From contig JAPFFF010000064.1 in NCBI GenBank assembly GCA_039105265.1, positions 62,001-126,000 of the forward strand: a DNA stretch of 64,000 nucleotides. The letters run 5' to 3'. The translations under genes and the position numbers were made by a program. The DNA is from Tritrichomonas musculus. Lineage: Eukaryota > Parabasalia > Tritrichomonadida > Tritrichomonadidae. Below the pieces are notes generated by a model. It saw only the letters and a list, made by a program, of their open reading frames with translations, searched no databases and was not told the DNA's origin. Shown here piece by piece: positions 8,506 to 15,942 of the stretch. The stretch's first letter is position 1. Each line of letters begins with the position of its first letter.

Positions 8506-9498
8506 TTAAAATGAAACGATTAATGGAATTTGAAAGATGAATTCACCATATTCATCATTTTGCTGTTCATAAATTATATCAATTCCATTATTAGAGTAAG
8601 AATATGAATTTTCTTCTTCTGAAAATTTCATTGTTTGAGTGGATTGAGTAGATTTGAATTCTATTTCTGAACAAGTTTCATTTTCTACTGGTTGTTTCTT
8701 CTTTTTGCCATACAAAATTACAATAACCAATAGAATTAATAGAATTCCAACTCCACAAAACACAAAGATTCCAATCAGTAATGCAAAATTTCTATTATTT
8801 CTTGGCTTTTCTTTGAGAATTCCAATCAAATTTTCAGCATCAGGTGAATTTTCTAGTGAACTTTCAATTTCTAGTGAACTGTCTAGTGAACTTTCCTCTG
8901 AACTTTCAATTTCAGTTGGATTCATTGATGGACTCTCAATTTCTAGTGAACTGTCTAGTGAACTTTCCAATGAACTTTCAATTTCAGTTGGATTCATTGA
9001 TGGACTCTCAATTTCTAGTGAACTTTCCTCTGAACTTTCAATTTCAGTTGGACTAATTGAAGGACTTTCAGTAGGTGTTTCAATTGGACTTCTAGAAACA
9101 GTTGGTAGAGGTAATGAACCTGAATAAGAAACCCAACACAAATTAATGTTATCAGAACTAACAATTTCGAGTTCATGTTCTTTGTAATCAAACATTGGAG
9201 AGTAATATTGAGTTCTGAATTTGTATTCAGGTTGGTTCAAAGCAACTTCAGCTAATTGAACCCCATCAAAGAAAACTGTGAAATTTCCATAATCAGCATT
9301 GGAAATTGCATGGATTCTGAATTCTTGTCCCCAAAATGAAATTTTATGTCTGAATTCTGTTCCATCATTTTCCTTAAAGCAACAATAATATTGTGAGGCA
9401 TCACATGTCAACTTTGAGTTTATTACATTATCTTCATAGAATCGATAAACAGTTGTTGAACAAGAACAGAAAAGAACAATGAAAATGAGAAACAACAT
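8506..9498 (-). CDS. Type I membrane protein with Ser/Glu/Pro stalk
   Basis: The 330-residue protein starts with a hydrophobic signal peptide (MLFLIFIVLFCSC). An ectodomain of about 115 residues rich in aromatic and beta-type sequence follows (GQEFRIHAI, YGNFTVFFDGVQLAEV), with several Cys. A repetitive stalk (about 131-230) is made of SPTEIESS/SLEIESPS units. A membrane helix (about 238-263, ending VIVILYGKKKK) and a 65-residue cytoplasmic tail complete it. The layout copies host trichomonad surface proteins. It may be a captured host gene or an attachment protein; neither is shown. TCATTTCACTA and TTCATTTTTT precede the start. Confidence 0.7.
   Translation of the reverse strand: MLFLIFIVLFCSCSTTVYRFYEDNVINSKLTCDASQYYCCFKENDGTEFRHKISFWGQEFRIHAISNADYGNFTVFFDGVQLAEVALNQPEYKFRTQYYSPMFDYKEHELEIVSSDNINLCWVSYSGSLPLPTVSRSPIETPTESPSISPTEIESSEESSLEIESPSMNPTEIESSLESSLDSSLEIESPSMNPTEIESSEESSLDSSLEIESSLENSPDAENLIGILKEKPRNNRNFALLIGIFVFCGVGILLILLVIVILYGKKKKQPVENETCSEIEFKSTQSTQTMKFSEEENSYSYSNNGIDIIYEQQNDEYGEFIFQIPLIVSF
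8856..9075 (-). repeat. Stalk-coding repeat
   Basis: Three imperfect copies of a unit coding SSLEIESPSMNPTEIESS, within the membrane-protein gene. The long plus-strand frames across this stretch are shadows of the repeat. Confidence 0.7.
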
Positions 9499-9530
9499 CT
9501 AAAAAAAATGAATTTTAGTGAAATGACTTT

Positions 9531-9680
9531 TTATTTATTCAATTTTTGAATTAATTTAATAGTTCTTTTCAACTCTATCATTTTCGAAAGATTATTCAAT
9601 CTTTTGGCTTCTTTATATTTATCAATTAGAGATGATAAATAATTGTCAACTTTGATTGGTAATTGTTTAAATTCACTCAT
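9531..9680 (-). CDS. 49-aa coiled-coil microprotein
   Basis: Reads MSEFKQLPIKVDNYLSSLID and then AKRLNNLSKMIELKRTIKL, a basic helix. Upstream on the minus strand are AAAATTTTATTACAACACC and TCACTTCATTTTTCC, the element's bipartite initiator. No family recognised. Confidence 0.5.
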   Translation of the reverse strand: MSEFKQLPIKVDNYLSSLIDKYKEAKRLNNLSKMIELKRTIKLIQKLNK

Positions 9681-9808
9681 TGAATAAAAATGAATTCAAA
9701 TAAACGGAAAAATGAAGTGAGGTGTTGTAATAAAATTTTAGATTGTTTTTAAGTTCACTCATTGAATAAAAAGGAAGTGAAATGAAGTGTTGTAATAAAA
9801 TTTTTTAG
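9672..9808. repeat. Duplicated promoter segment
   Basis: Two partly diverged copies (9672-9740 and 9754-9808) share TTCACTCATTGAATAAAAA, GAAGTG and TGTTGTAATAAAATTTT. It is a tandem duplication of the start and upstream region of the 49-aa gene. The stretch from here to 9967 holds no convincing gene; a 29-codon frame at 9809 is probably chance. Confidence 0.55.
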
Positions 9809-9967
9809 ATGATTATTAGGTCAAGTATTAAAAAAAGAGATGCAAATTTAGAATTTCAATTAGAGATTTTGAAAAACAAATTGCGAAAGCAAAAATAAGA
9901 GAAATAAAAATTCAAAAAAAAGAATTTTTAAGTAAAAATTGAATGTTTATTTATTTAATTTTCCCAT

Positions 9968-10219
9968 TTATGAATATTTTCCTACGACAGAATGCATCAA
10001 CAAGAAATGGACATATTCAATTCTGTCCTGAAAATGTCTGTAAAGAAATTTGAACAATTTCTTACCAAGATTTTTTTGTGATTGCTCCACAACTTTTCCC
10101 CAAGCAACCCAGTAAACATCAAAGTTTGAATCAATAACAGAATTATTAAATTCTGTGAGGGCATCAATAAAATTGGCATTCGAAATGAACAAGTAGTTGT
10201 CAATGTCAACGAAATTCAT
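9968..10219 (-). CDS. 83-aa protein, uncertain
   Basis: An ATG-started minus-strand frame, MNFVDIDNYLFISNANFIDA onward, with a hydrophobic aromatic middle (FDVYWVAWGKVVEQ). A second overlapping frame exists in the same stretch but has poorer composition. No initiator is obvious upstream, and the gene abuts the inverted repeat block at 10,236. No family recognised. Confidence 0.4.
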   Translation of the reverse strand: MNFVDIDNYLFISNANFIDALTEFNNSVIDSNFDVYWVAWGKVVEQSQKNLGKKLFKFLYRHFQDRIEYVHFLLMHSVVGKYS

Positions 10220-10235
10220 CTTAAAAATAAAACTC

Positions 10236-10380
10236 CAACACCCTTTGAAAAAGTTCTTTTCAAAAATGGTGGGTGAAAATATTTTTAAAACAATGATTTT
10301 TTTAATTATTGGTCAAAAGTTCTTTCAAAAAGTGAGATGGTTGAAGTTTATTGAAAAAGTTAAGATGGTTGTAAAAACAA
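10236..10380 (-). repeat. Inverted copy of left subterminal repeat
   Basis: Read on the minus strand, this block contains CAACCATCTTAACTTTTT, CAATAAACTTCAACCATCTC, GAAAGAACTTTTGACCAATA and TTTTCACCCACCATTTTT, the same phrases as positions 1-600. It therefore faces the left block across about 9.7 kb that includes the polymerase gene. Confidence 0.75.
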
Positions 10381-10623
10381 ATTTTCTAACGAATTTCTAT
10401 ATTCTTTTATTTTTTTACTTTCTTCTTTCAATAAATTAATATTATTTCTAATATTTTTATATTCGATTATTAAATTATTTAATTCAATCATAGAATTTTG
10501 ATAGTCTTCTGAATTATTATCTGCTTTCAAAAGTTTTTCGAAAATTTTATTTTTAGCTTTTTCAAATTCTGATTTTAAATAATCTAAATCATTATTAATT
10601 GCATTAATTGTTTGGTTCATCAT
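10360..10623 (-). CDS. 87-aa coiled-coil protein
   Basis: Reads MMNQTINAINNDLDYLKSEF with a long heptad pattern (EKAKNKIFEKLLKADN, LNNLIIEYKNIRNNINLLKE). The 3' end runs into the inverted repeat block, so the C-terminal residues may be repeat-derived. The first or second ATG could start it. The 10,640-10,753 stretch upstream has only a short gene-like remnant. Function unknown. Confidence 0.5.
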   Translation of the reverse strand: MMNQTINAINNDLDYLKSEFEKAKNKIFEKLLKADNNSEDYQNSMIELNNLIIEYKNIRNNINLLKEESKKIKEYRNSLENLFLQPS

Positions 10624-10753
10624 TTTATTTTTGTAGAGTTATTAAAAATTTCAATTCATTTTTCAATTATCACAAAAGCTCCAAATTCTGAATTTTACAA
10701 ATTTATAATTGAAATTTGCAAACAAATAAATCCAGATTTAAATAAATAATTCT

Positions 10754-11137
10754 TTATTCATTTTCAATGTATTTTTGAAATTTTTCAATTATTTCAAGAG
10801 TTTGTTTTTTAGTTTCAAGCCATTCGTTAAGAGCTGAATCAAAATTATTTTTAATTAATGGCTTTTCATCAATTAGGTCTTGAATTTTCTTTTCAATTTC
10901 AAAAATTTTGGGACCAATATCTTCATCATTTTCTTTCTCATGAAGTGCTTGTAATTCAATGAGGTCTTGTTTTGCATGCATCAATTCAAAATCATTTTCA
11001 ATGAGCTTTATTTTTTCAGATGAAATGTAAATTGATTTCCATTTGAGATTTTTAAGTGCTTCTTCTAAAAGTTCTAGACGCTTTTCAACTAAATGAGTTG
11101 CCATTTCAGTTGCAAGTCTTCTTATTTCAGAGAACAT
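10754..11137 (-). CDS. 127-aa coiled-coil protein
   Basis: An almost wholly helical acidic protein: MFSEIRRLATEMATHLVEKR, then LELLEEALKNLKW and IFEIEKKIQDLIDEK, ending IIEKFQKYIENE. TTCACTTTTA immediately before the ATG on the minus strand fits the initiator. It is divergent from the gene at 11,192 over a 54-bp promoter gap. No family recognised. Confidence 0.6.
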   Translation of the reverse strand: MFSEIRRLATEMATHLVEKRLELLEEALKNLKWKSIYISSEKIKLIENDFELMHAKQDLIELQALHEKENDEDIGPKIFEIEKKIQDLIDEKPLIKNNFDSALNEWLETKKQTLEIIEKFQKYIENE

Positions 11138-11191
11138 TAAAAGTGAACTAAAATTTTAGCCGTTTATTTTCACATCATCACTTCATTTAAA
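11138..11191. promoter_or_regulatory. Divergent bipartite promoter
   Basis: The plus side has AAAATTTTAGCCGTTTATTT and then CATCATCACTTCATTTAAA before the ATG at 11,192. The minus side has GTTCACTTTTA before the ATG at 11,137. The plus side is nearly a copy of the promoter at 8267-8306. Confidence 0.6.
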
Positions 11192-11329
11192 ATGAGTACC
11201 GTTCAAGAACAAGTTGAAAAGAATCAACAAGACATCTTGTATTTGTTCACAACATTGAATCTATGTCAAAAAGTCATGTACAAACAAGAAAAGGAAATCA
11301 AAAAGTTGAAAGACGAACTTAAAACTTGA
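11192..11329 (+). CDS. 45-aa helical microprotein
   Basis: Reads MSTVQEQVEKNQQDILYLFT and ends KEIKKLKDELKT, a short amphipathic helix. It follows one of the strongest initiator blocks in the element. Its promoter twin lies before the 53-aa membrane microprotein at 8307. Function unknown. Confidence 0.5.
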   Translation: MSTVQEQVEKNQQDILYLFTTLNLCQKVMYKQEKEIKKLKDELKT

Positions 11330-11416
11330 AAAGATTCAAGAATTAATGAATCAACTTAAAAATTCTCAATCCTAAATAAAAATTTTTTAATTTAAATGAA
11401 TTTTGTTTTTATTTAT

Positions 11417-11617
11417 TTAAAAATAAATATATAATTGAATTAGTTCATAAAGATGAACATTCAACCAATTGAGCATTGAATCAAAATCTTTTTTATCTTC
11501 ATCTGGAACATCAATTTCTAAATCAATTTCAGCATTTTCAATGATTCTTAATAAAACCTTTTCATTAAGTTCTTCAAAATATAAAATGAAAAATTGATAA
11601 GCAAGAGTATCAGTCAT
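11417..11617 (-). CDS. 66-aa acidic protein
   Basis: Reads MTDTLAYQFFILYFEELNEK and ends YELIQLYIYF. The middle is acidic (NAEIDLEIDVPDEDKKDFD). Hydrophobic helices at both ends suggest a small folded or membrane-contacting protein. No initiator is seen directly upstream. No family recognised. Confidence 0.5.
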   Translation of the reverse strand: MTDTLAYQFFILYFEELNEKVLLRIIENAEIDLEIDVPDEDKKDFDSMLNWLNVHLYELIQLYIYF

Positions 11618-11710
11618 AATTTAAAAAAAAAATAAAATTTATTTCCGTTAAATAGTCATTTCACAAAATTTTAATTCAAAATTGTCATATCACTAAATCA
11701 TTTTTTAAAT

Positions 11711-12013
11711 ATGTTCAATAAAGCTGATTATCTAGCAATTTATGAAGAATTTGAAGACAAAGGAATTTTTGAAGACGATATTGAAATTGGTTCTTTTCCT
11801 AGTTCAAGATATGTTTCTGAAGATGATGTACCTTCAATACTTTTTGAAGAAATTGAACAACCTGTTCCTAAGAAAACTTCACAAACCCCTGAAAGACCAA
11901 AAATAATAATGCCTCAAATTAATCAATCATCTTCTTGGGACATCTTAGAAAAACATTTACAAGAAAGTCTCAAATTTGTTCAAGAACAAAAGAAAAAATT
12001 TGAATCAAAGTAA
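11711..12013 (+). CDS. 100-aa acidic adaptor-like protein
   Basis: The N-terminal half is acidic (YEEFEDKGIFEDDIEIGSFP), followed by a proline linker (EQPVPKKTSQTPERPK) and a C-terminal amphipathic helix (WDILEKHLQESLKFVQEQKK). CAAAATTTTAATTC and ATCACTAAATCATTTTTTAA precede the start, the bipartite layout. It ends two bases from the integrase stop (convergent). Function unknown; the disordered linker and end helix suggest an adaptor. Confidence 0.55.
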   Translation: MFNKADYLAIYEEFEDKGIFEDDIEIGSFPSSRYVSEDDVPSILFEEIEQPVPKKTSQTPERPKIIMPQINQSSSWDILEKHLQESLKFVQEQKKKFESK

Positions 12014-12014
12014 A

Positions 12015-13358
12015 CTAAATCTTACAAATTTTAAATCTAGGTACATTTTTTGTTCTTTTTGTTCTTAAATTTTCAACTTTGTATAAACCTTTTGAGAATG
12101 AGACAACCATATAAACATCAGGTTCAACATTAACTCTATGTTTATTCAATTCAATTTTATCGTTATAAATTTTGACTTTATCTCCTTTATTTAATTGAAA
12201 ACCTGGTTTATTCATTATATTAAAATTATCTTGCATAATTTTTCTAACAATAAACGTTTCTAATTCATTATTATTCTGAACATCGAAAGGTGAAACAGAA
12301 AAAGTGGCATATTTTGAGAGAGTTGTATGAGGTGCATGATTATATTGAAAAACTAAGTTTTTCATTACTCCTGGTGATAAACTTTTTTCACCTAAATTGA
12401 ATGCCATATCTCTCAAAGTTCTGATTACTCTATCAATTATTCCAAGAGAACTATGTAAAGGTTCTGAATCTTTCAATGATTTTCTACCATTTTCTAAATC
12501 TTTATTAAAATAAATTCTATCAACATTTGACCATGTTATTCCATTTTCTTTGAAAAAATTCTGAGATTCTTTTGAACAAAAACATTTTTCTGAATCACCA
12601 GATAAATTTTCACAAATTAGTCCATCTTTTAGCATCTTTGAAAAAGTTCTTATAAAAGAATCTGTAGATTTTGAATGGTCTTTTGCAATTAAATCATTGA
12701 ATACAATTTTATTCATTAATTCAACATATAAATACCTTGTATTTATATTAATAGCTACCAAATAACATTGTTTTCCATCAAACATTAAATCAATTAACCA
12801 TGAATTTCTTGGACCAACTTTATGTAATTCAAAATTATCTTTATTATATTTAACTGGAAATTGAGTATTTATTATTGAATCTGGTTGAATTTCTAATTCT
12901 GGGAATTGTTTATGTAAACTTTTATTTTTTGAATCAGATTTGAATGCTATTTTATTAATTTTGAATTCATTATTTTTAACTTTTGAAATTGTTTTTCCAG
13001 GTTGAGAATAATATTTATCTAAATAATTTGAATAATCTTCTTCTTTTGACCAATTCTTAGAAACTTTATCAAATTCTTTTTTTGTTAAAGATTTGTTATC
13101 ATTTGAATGTCTTTGAACAAAATCATTCAAATATTCATCTTCTTTTTCTGGCTTCTTCTCAATTTTTGAAGGATGATATTCATTAAATTTATTTTCATAA
13201 AAATTATACAATTCATTTTTCATATCATTATCAAAATCCTTTAACTTTGAATAATTCATAACTTTATCATAATCTGCTTTATTTTTATGTTTCCAAGAAA
13301 CAGTATTCAAATAATTTATTGCATCATCAAATTGTTTACTTAAATCCTCTTCATTCAT
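12015..13358 (-). CDS. Retroviral-type (rve) integrase
   Basis: The 447-residue DDE-type integrase of the Polinton, which inserts element DNA into the host chromosome. The N-terminal 150 residues are charged and poorly conserved. The RNase H-fold core follows: NSWLIDLMFDGKQCYLVAIN with the first acidic residue at D190, LSGDSEKCF with D255, and the third acidic site in the GIIDRVIRTLRD block (306-317). YNHAPHTTL (339-347) is the usual motif after the core. The C-terminal region (about 390-447), FQLNKGDKVKIYND and YKVENLRTKRTKNVPRF, has the SH3/chromo-like DNA-binding shape. The start overlaps the stop of a 55-aa gene upstream by the sequence ATGA, suggesting joint transcription. Confidence 0.9.
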   Translation of the reverse strand: MNEEDLSKQFDDAINYLNTVSWKHKNKADYDKVMNYSKLKDFDNDMKNELYNFYENKFNEYHPSKIEKKPEKEDEYLNDFVQRHSNDNKSLTKKEFDKVSKNWSKEEDYSNYLDKYYSQPGKTISKVKNNEFKINKIAFKSDSKNKSLHKQFPELEIQPDSIINTQFPVKYNKDNFELHKVGPRNSWLIDLMFDGKQCYLVAININTRYLYVELMNKIVFNDLIAKDHSKSTDSFIRTFSKMLKDGLICENLSGDSEKCFCSKESQNFFKENGITWSNVDRIYFNKDLENGRKSLKDSEPLHSSLGIIDRVIRTLRDMAFNLGEKSLSPGVMKNLVFQYNHAPHTTLSKYATFSVSPFDVQNNNELETFIVRKIMQDNFNIMNKPGFQLNKGDKVKIYNDKIELNKHRVNVEPDVYMVVSFSKGLYKVENLRTKRTKNVPRFKICKI

Positions 13359-13522
13359 TTAGGTATTTTTAATTTTCCAATATTTTGAATTAATTGTCTT
13401 CTATTGAATTCAGGTGTTTCAGGTATTTGAGCTTTAGGTATTGGATTCATAATTGAATGAGTTTGAGGTCTTTTCCAATGACCGAGTGTTGAAATTTTCT
13501 TAAACCAAGTTCCAAATGACAT
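13355..13522 (-). CDS. 55-aa MSFG-type small protein
   Basis: Reads MSFGTWFKKISTLGHWKRPQ and continues with a Pro-rich basic segment (MNPIPKAQIPETPEF) ending IGKLKIPK. Its N-terminus (M-x-F-G-x-aromatic, then a basic amphipathic helix) matches two other small proteins of this element (13,558 and 29,489). Its stop overlaps the integrase start. It may be a minor virion protein, by analogy with adenovirus pVI-like peptides; inference only. Confidence 0.55.
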   Translation of the reverse strand: MSFGTWFKKISTLGHWKRPQTHSIMNPIPKAQIPETPEFNRRQLIQNIGKLKIPK

Positions 13523-13557
13523 TTATTTTTGAATAGAAAAAAAAATCAATTGAAAAT

Positions 13558-13809
13558 TTATTCTGGGTCATAACCAATATCAGCTTCTTCAGAAACGTTT
13601 CCAATTGGGTCAAATTTAATATAACCATCTCCTCCCAAATACTTTGCAACTGGATTGTTAGAGTTATCAAATTTTGGTATCTTTTTAGAAATTTCACCAA
13701 CTATTGGAATTTTGTCTGCTATTGATTTTGCTTTATTCCAACCATATTTGAATCCATTTGCAAAATCTTTGAAAAAATTCTTTATTTTTCCCCATTTTCC
13801 AAAAGCCAT
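13558..13809 (-). CDS. 83-aa MAFG-type amphipathic protein
   Basis: Reads MAFGKWGKIKNFFKDFANGF, a strongly amphipathic basic-aromatic helix, then AKSIADKIPIVGEISKKIP and an acidic end (EEADIGYDPE). The shape of basic amphipathic N-terminus and small hydrophobic centre is that of membrane-active minor capsid proteins such as adenovirus pVI. It shares the M-x-F-G start with the proteins at 13,355 and 29,489. Other reading frames across it are shadows that run into the neighbouring repeat. Confidence 0.6.
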   Translation of the reverse strand: MAFGKWGKIKNFFKDFANGFKYGWNKAKSIADKIPIVGEISKKIPKFDNSNNPVAKYLGGDGYIKFDPIGNVSEEADIGYDPE

Positions 13810-13825
13810 TTTTTATTTGAACAAA

Positions 13826-14243
13826 AAAGTTGAGTTGACAAATGAGTTGAAAGGAAAAGTAGAAAGTTGACAAATAAATTGAACAAAAAAGTTGAGTTGT
13901 CAAATGAATTGAAAAAAAAGTTGAGTTGTCAAATGAATTGAACAAAAAAGTTGAGTTGTCAAATGAGTTGAATGAAAAAGTTGAGTTGTCAAATAAATTG
14001 AACAAAAAAGTAGAAATGACAAATGAGTTGAAAGGAAAAGTTGAGTTGTCAAATGAGTTGAACAAAAAAGTAGAGTTGTCAAATAGATTGAAAGGAAAAG
14101 TTGAATTGTCAAATGAGTTGAAAGGAAAAGTTGAAATGACAAATGAATTGAACGAAAAGTTGAAATGACAAATGAGTTGAAAGGAAAAGTTGAGTTGTCA
14201 AATAAATTGAACAAAAAAGTAGAATTGTCAAATGAGTTGAGAA
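13826..14243. repeat. 30-bp minisatellite
   Basis: About 14 tandem units of roughly 30 bp, such as GTTGAGTTGTCAAATGAGTT plus GAA(C/A)(A/G)(A/G)AAAA. The variants GTTGAGTTGTC, GTAGAAATGAC and GTTGAAATGAC are mixed along the array. The unit length is a multiple of three, so several frames stay open (for example KVELSNELNK repeats), but no start or flanking gene context supports coding. Confidence 0.85.
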
Positions 14244-14483
14244 GTTAATTGTCTTCCGAAATTGTTTAGCACAATGATTGAGAAGTTAATTGTCTTCCGA
14301 AATTGTTTAGCACAACTATTGAGAAGTTAATTGTCTTCCGAAATTGTTTAGCACAACTATTGAGAAGTTATTTGTCTTTCGAAATTGTTTAGCACAATGA
14401 TTGAGAAGTTATTTGTCTTCCGCTATTAATCTATTGAATGGATTGAGAAGTTAATTGTTTCCCGCTATTAATCTATTGAATGG
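14239..14483. repeat. 43-bp and 41-bp tandem repeats
   Basis: Four units of about 43 bp start GAGAAGTTAATTGTCTTCCG and continue AAATTGTTTAGCACAA. Two units follow in which the second half is replaced by CTATTAATCTATTGAATGGA. This is a second, different minisatellite next to the 30-bp array. Confidence 0.8.
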
Positions 14484-14553
14484 ATTTCTATTGGAGAATT
14501 TGGTCGGACAATTTATTTATTCAATTTTCTATTGGAGAATTTGGTCGGACAAA
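14484..14553. repeat. Duplicated 26-bp segment before the coiled-coil gene
   Basis: TTCTATTGGAGAATTTGGTC plus GGACAA occurs at 14,484 and again at about 14,527. It continues the duplication-rich character of 13.8-14.5 kb and runs up to the promoter of the gene at 14,619. Confidence 0.7.
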
Positions 14554-14618
14554 TTTTATCCTTCGATGAAATTAGCGAGAAGCAAAAATTATTCCAATCA
14601 CTTCATTTTTTAATTCCG

Positions 14619-15827
14619 ATGTTCCCAAACAACATGACCCAAGAAAACAACAATGGCTCCACAATTTTCAGTTCCAGTTCAAGTTCCAGTTCCAGTTCCA
14701 GTTCAGAAAAGCCATTGTTGACAAGTACAGAAAAAGTTCCTAAAGGTAGAGATTTCCATGCTCAAGTTATGAAACAAGTTGAAAATAGAAAAGTATTGAA
14801 TTCCAAAGCCCAAGAAGTAGCAAAATCCGTTCCAGAACCGTTTCAGAGACAAGAATTCGTTCCATTGAAAGTTCCACAAAGAATTATTGAACCAAATGTA
14901 GTATTCAGTCCAAGTGATATCAAAGGTGTGAAAAATCCAATTATACTCAGAAAATGTTCAGGTAAAAGGTTCCAGAGTTGTGATGAATTCAAAGAAAAAG
15001 TTCAGTTATATTTCAGTAATCTTGAAAAAGAAGGTCCCATGATTAAAGATGAATACGTTTATTTGATAACTTACCTGAACAAAATTGTTAAAGAAGAAGT
15101 AGTCAATGGAACAATTGAAGGAGCTCAAATGTACCCTTTGCTAGACAATTGCCAAATTATGGTCGATTCATTTGAAGGAAAACTATTCGATGAAAGACAA
15201 AAGCACTCAAGCCACATTGGAAATCTCTGGAAATACGTTTTTGGATTAGTGATTCAATCCGTTTCTGTTTTCTATTACAAGAATATTTGTCTCAGCAAAA
15301 GAGGTAAAGAATTCATGAATCTGCTCTCAAAAGAAGTTTCAATGAGATTCATGAATTTTGATAACGACGAAGACCTAACGGATTGGAATTTCACAATGTC
15401 TCTCCCAGTTCCACAAAAAGTTCTCCCAGTTCCACAAATTAGTCCAAAAGAGAATGAAGAAGAAGTTCTCAATGCTACCAAACAACTTCAATCCCAAAAT
15501 GAAGAAGCTGAGAAAAAAGTGGTTCAACAAAAAGAAGTTGTGGAAGAGGCAAAGAAAACCAAGAACGAATTGTTGGATATGGTGAAAAAATTGACCAAGA
15601 TAATTCATTCAAATCCAAATTTGATGAAAGAAAATGAAAAAGAGCTCAGAATCCAAGTTCAAGGATTGAATGATGAAATATCCAACTTTGAGAACGGTAT
15701 TCAAGACTTGAAGAACCAAATTGAACTCAAGAGAAGAGAAATTGAAGACCGAAAGAAGAAGATTCAAGAGATTCAAGGAAATCTTTCTCAGCTCCAACAA
15801 ATCTTCAATATCTTGAATCAAACTTAA
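14619..15827 (+). CDS. Poly-Ser and coiled-coil protein
   Basis: The frame is open further upstream, but AATCACTTCATTTTTTAA (14,598-14,615) is an initiator directly before ATG 14,619, so the start is placed there (402 aa). A run of Ser from an AGTTCC repeat lies near residues 18-29. A globular middle follows (about 100-260, with YVYLITYLNKIVKEEV and SVSVFYYKNICLSKRGKEFM). A short LPVPQ repeat leads to a long coiled coil from about 285 to the end (EEAEKKVVQQKEVVEEAKKT). Codon use is less A+T-biased than in neighbouring element genes, which suggests a different origin, perhaps capture from the host. No family recognised. Confidence 0.65.
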   Translation: MFPNNMTQENNNGSTIFSSSSSSSSSSSSEKPLLTSTEKVPKGRDFHAQVMKQVENRKVLNSKAQEVAKSVPEPFQRQEFVPLKVPQRIIEPNVVFSPSDIKGVKNPIILRKCSGKRFQSCDEFKEKVQLYFSNLEKEGPMIKDEYVYLITYLNKIVKEEVVNGTIEGAQMYPLLDNCQIMVDSFEGKLFDERQKHSSHIGNLWKYVFGLVIQSVSVFYYKNICLSKRGKEFMNLLSKEVSMRFMNFDNDEDLTDWNFTMSLPVPQKVLPVPQISPKENEEEVLNATKQLQSQNEEAEKKVVQQKEVVEEAKKTKNELLDMVKKLTKIIHSNPNLMKENEKELRIQVQGLNDEISNFENGIQDLKNQIELKRREIEDRKKKIQEIQGNLSQLQQIFNILNQT

Positions 15828-15942
15828 TTAATAATTTTCAAAGTTTTTCAATAAACTAATTTAATTTTTAAATATTTTTATTTTTGTTTTGTATTATAAT
15901 TTCAAATTTTTAATTATTTTTTAATTATTTTTAAACAAAAAA

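Noticed and set aside
8654-9127. Plus-strand frames across the membrane-protein stalk
   Set aside because: Shadows of the repeat; the minus frame has signal peptide, stalk and membrane helix in order.
10197-10439. 80-aa plus-strand frame
   Set aside because: It lies across the inverted subterminal repeat and has no gene-like composition.
13733-14214. Phe/Ser/Thr-rich minus frames and the KVELSNEL plus frame
   Set aside because: All arise from a 30-bp minisatellite with unit length divisible by three; no promoter or conserved start.
14532-14618. Upstream extension of the coiled-coil gene
   Set aside because: It would need a TTG start inside a duplicated segment; the initiator at 14,598 points to the ATG at 14,619.
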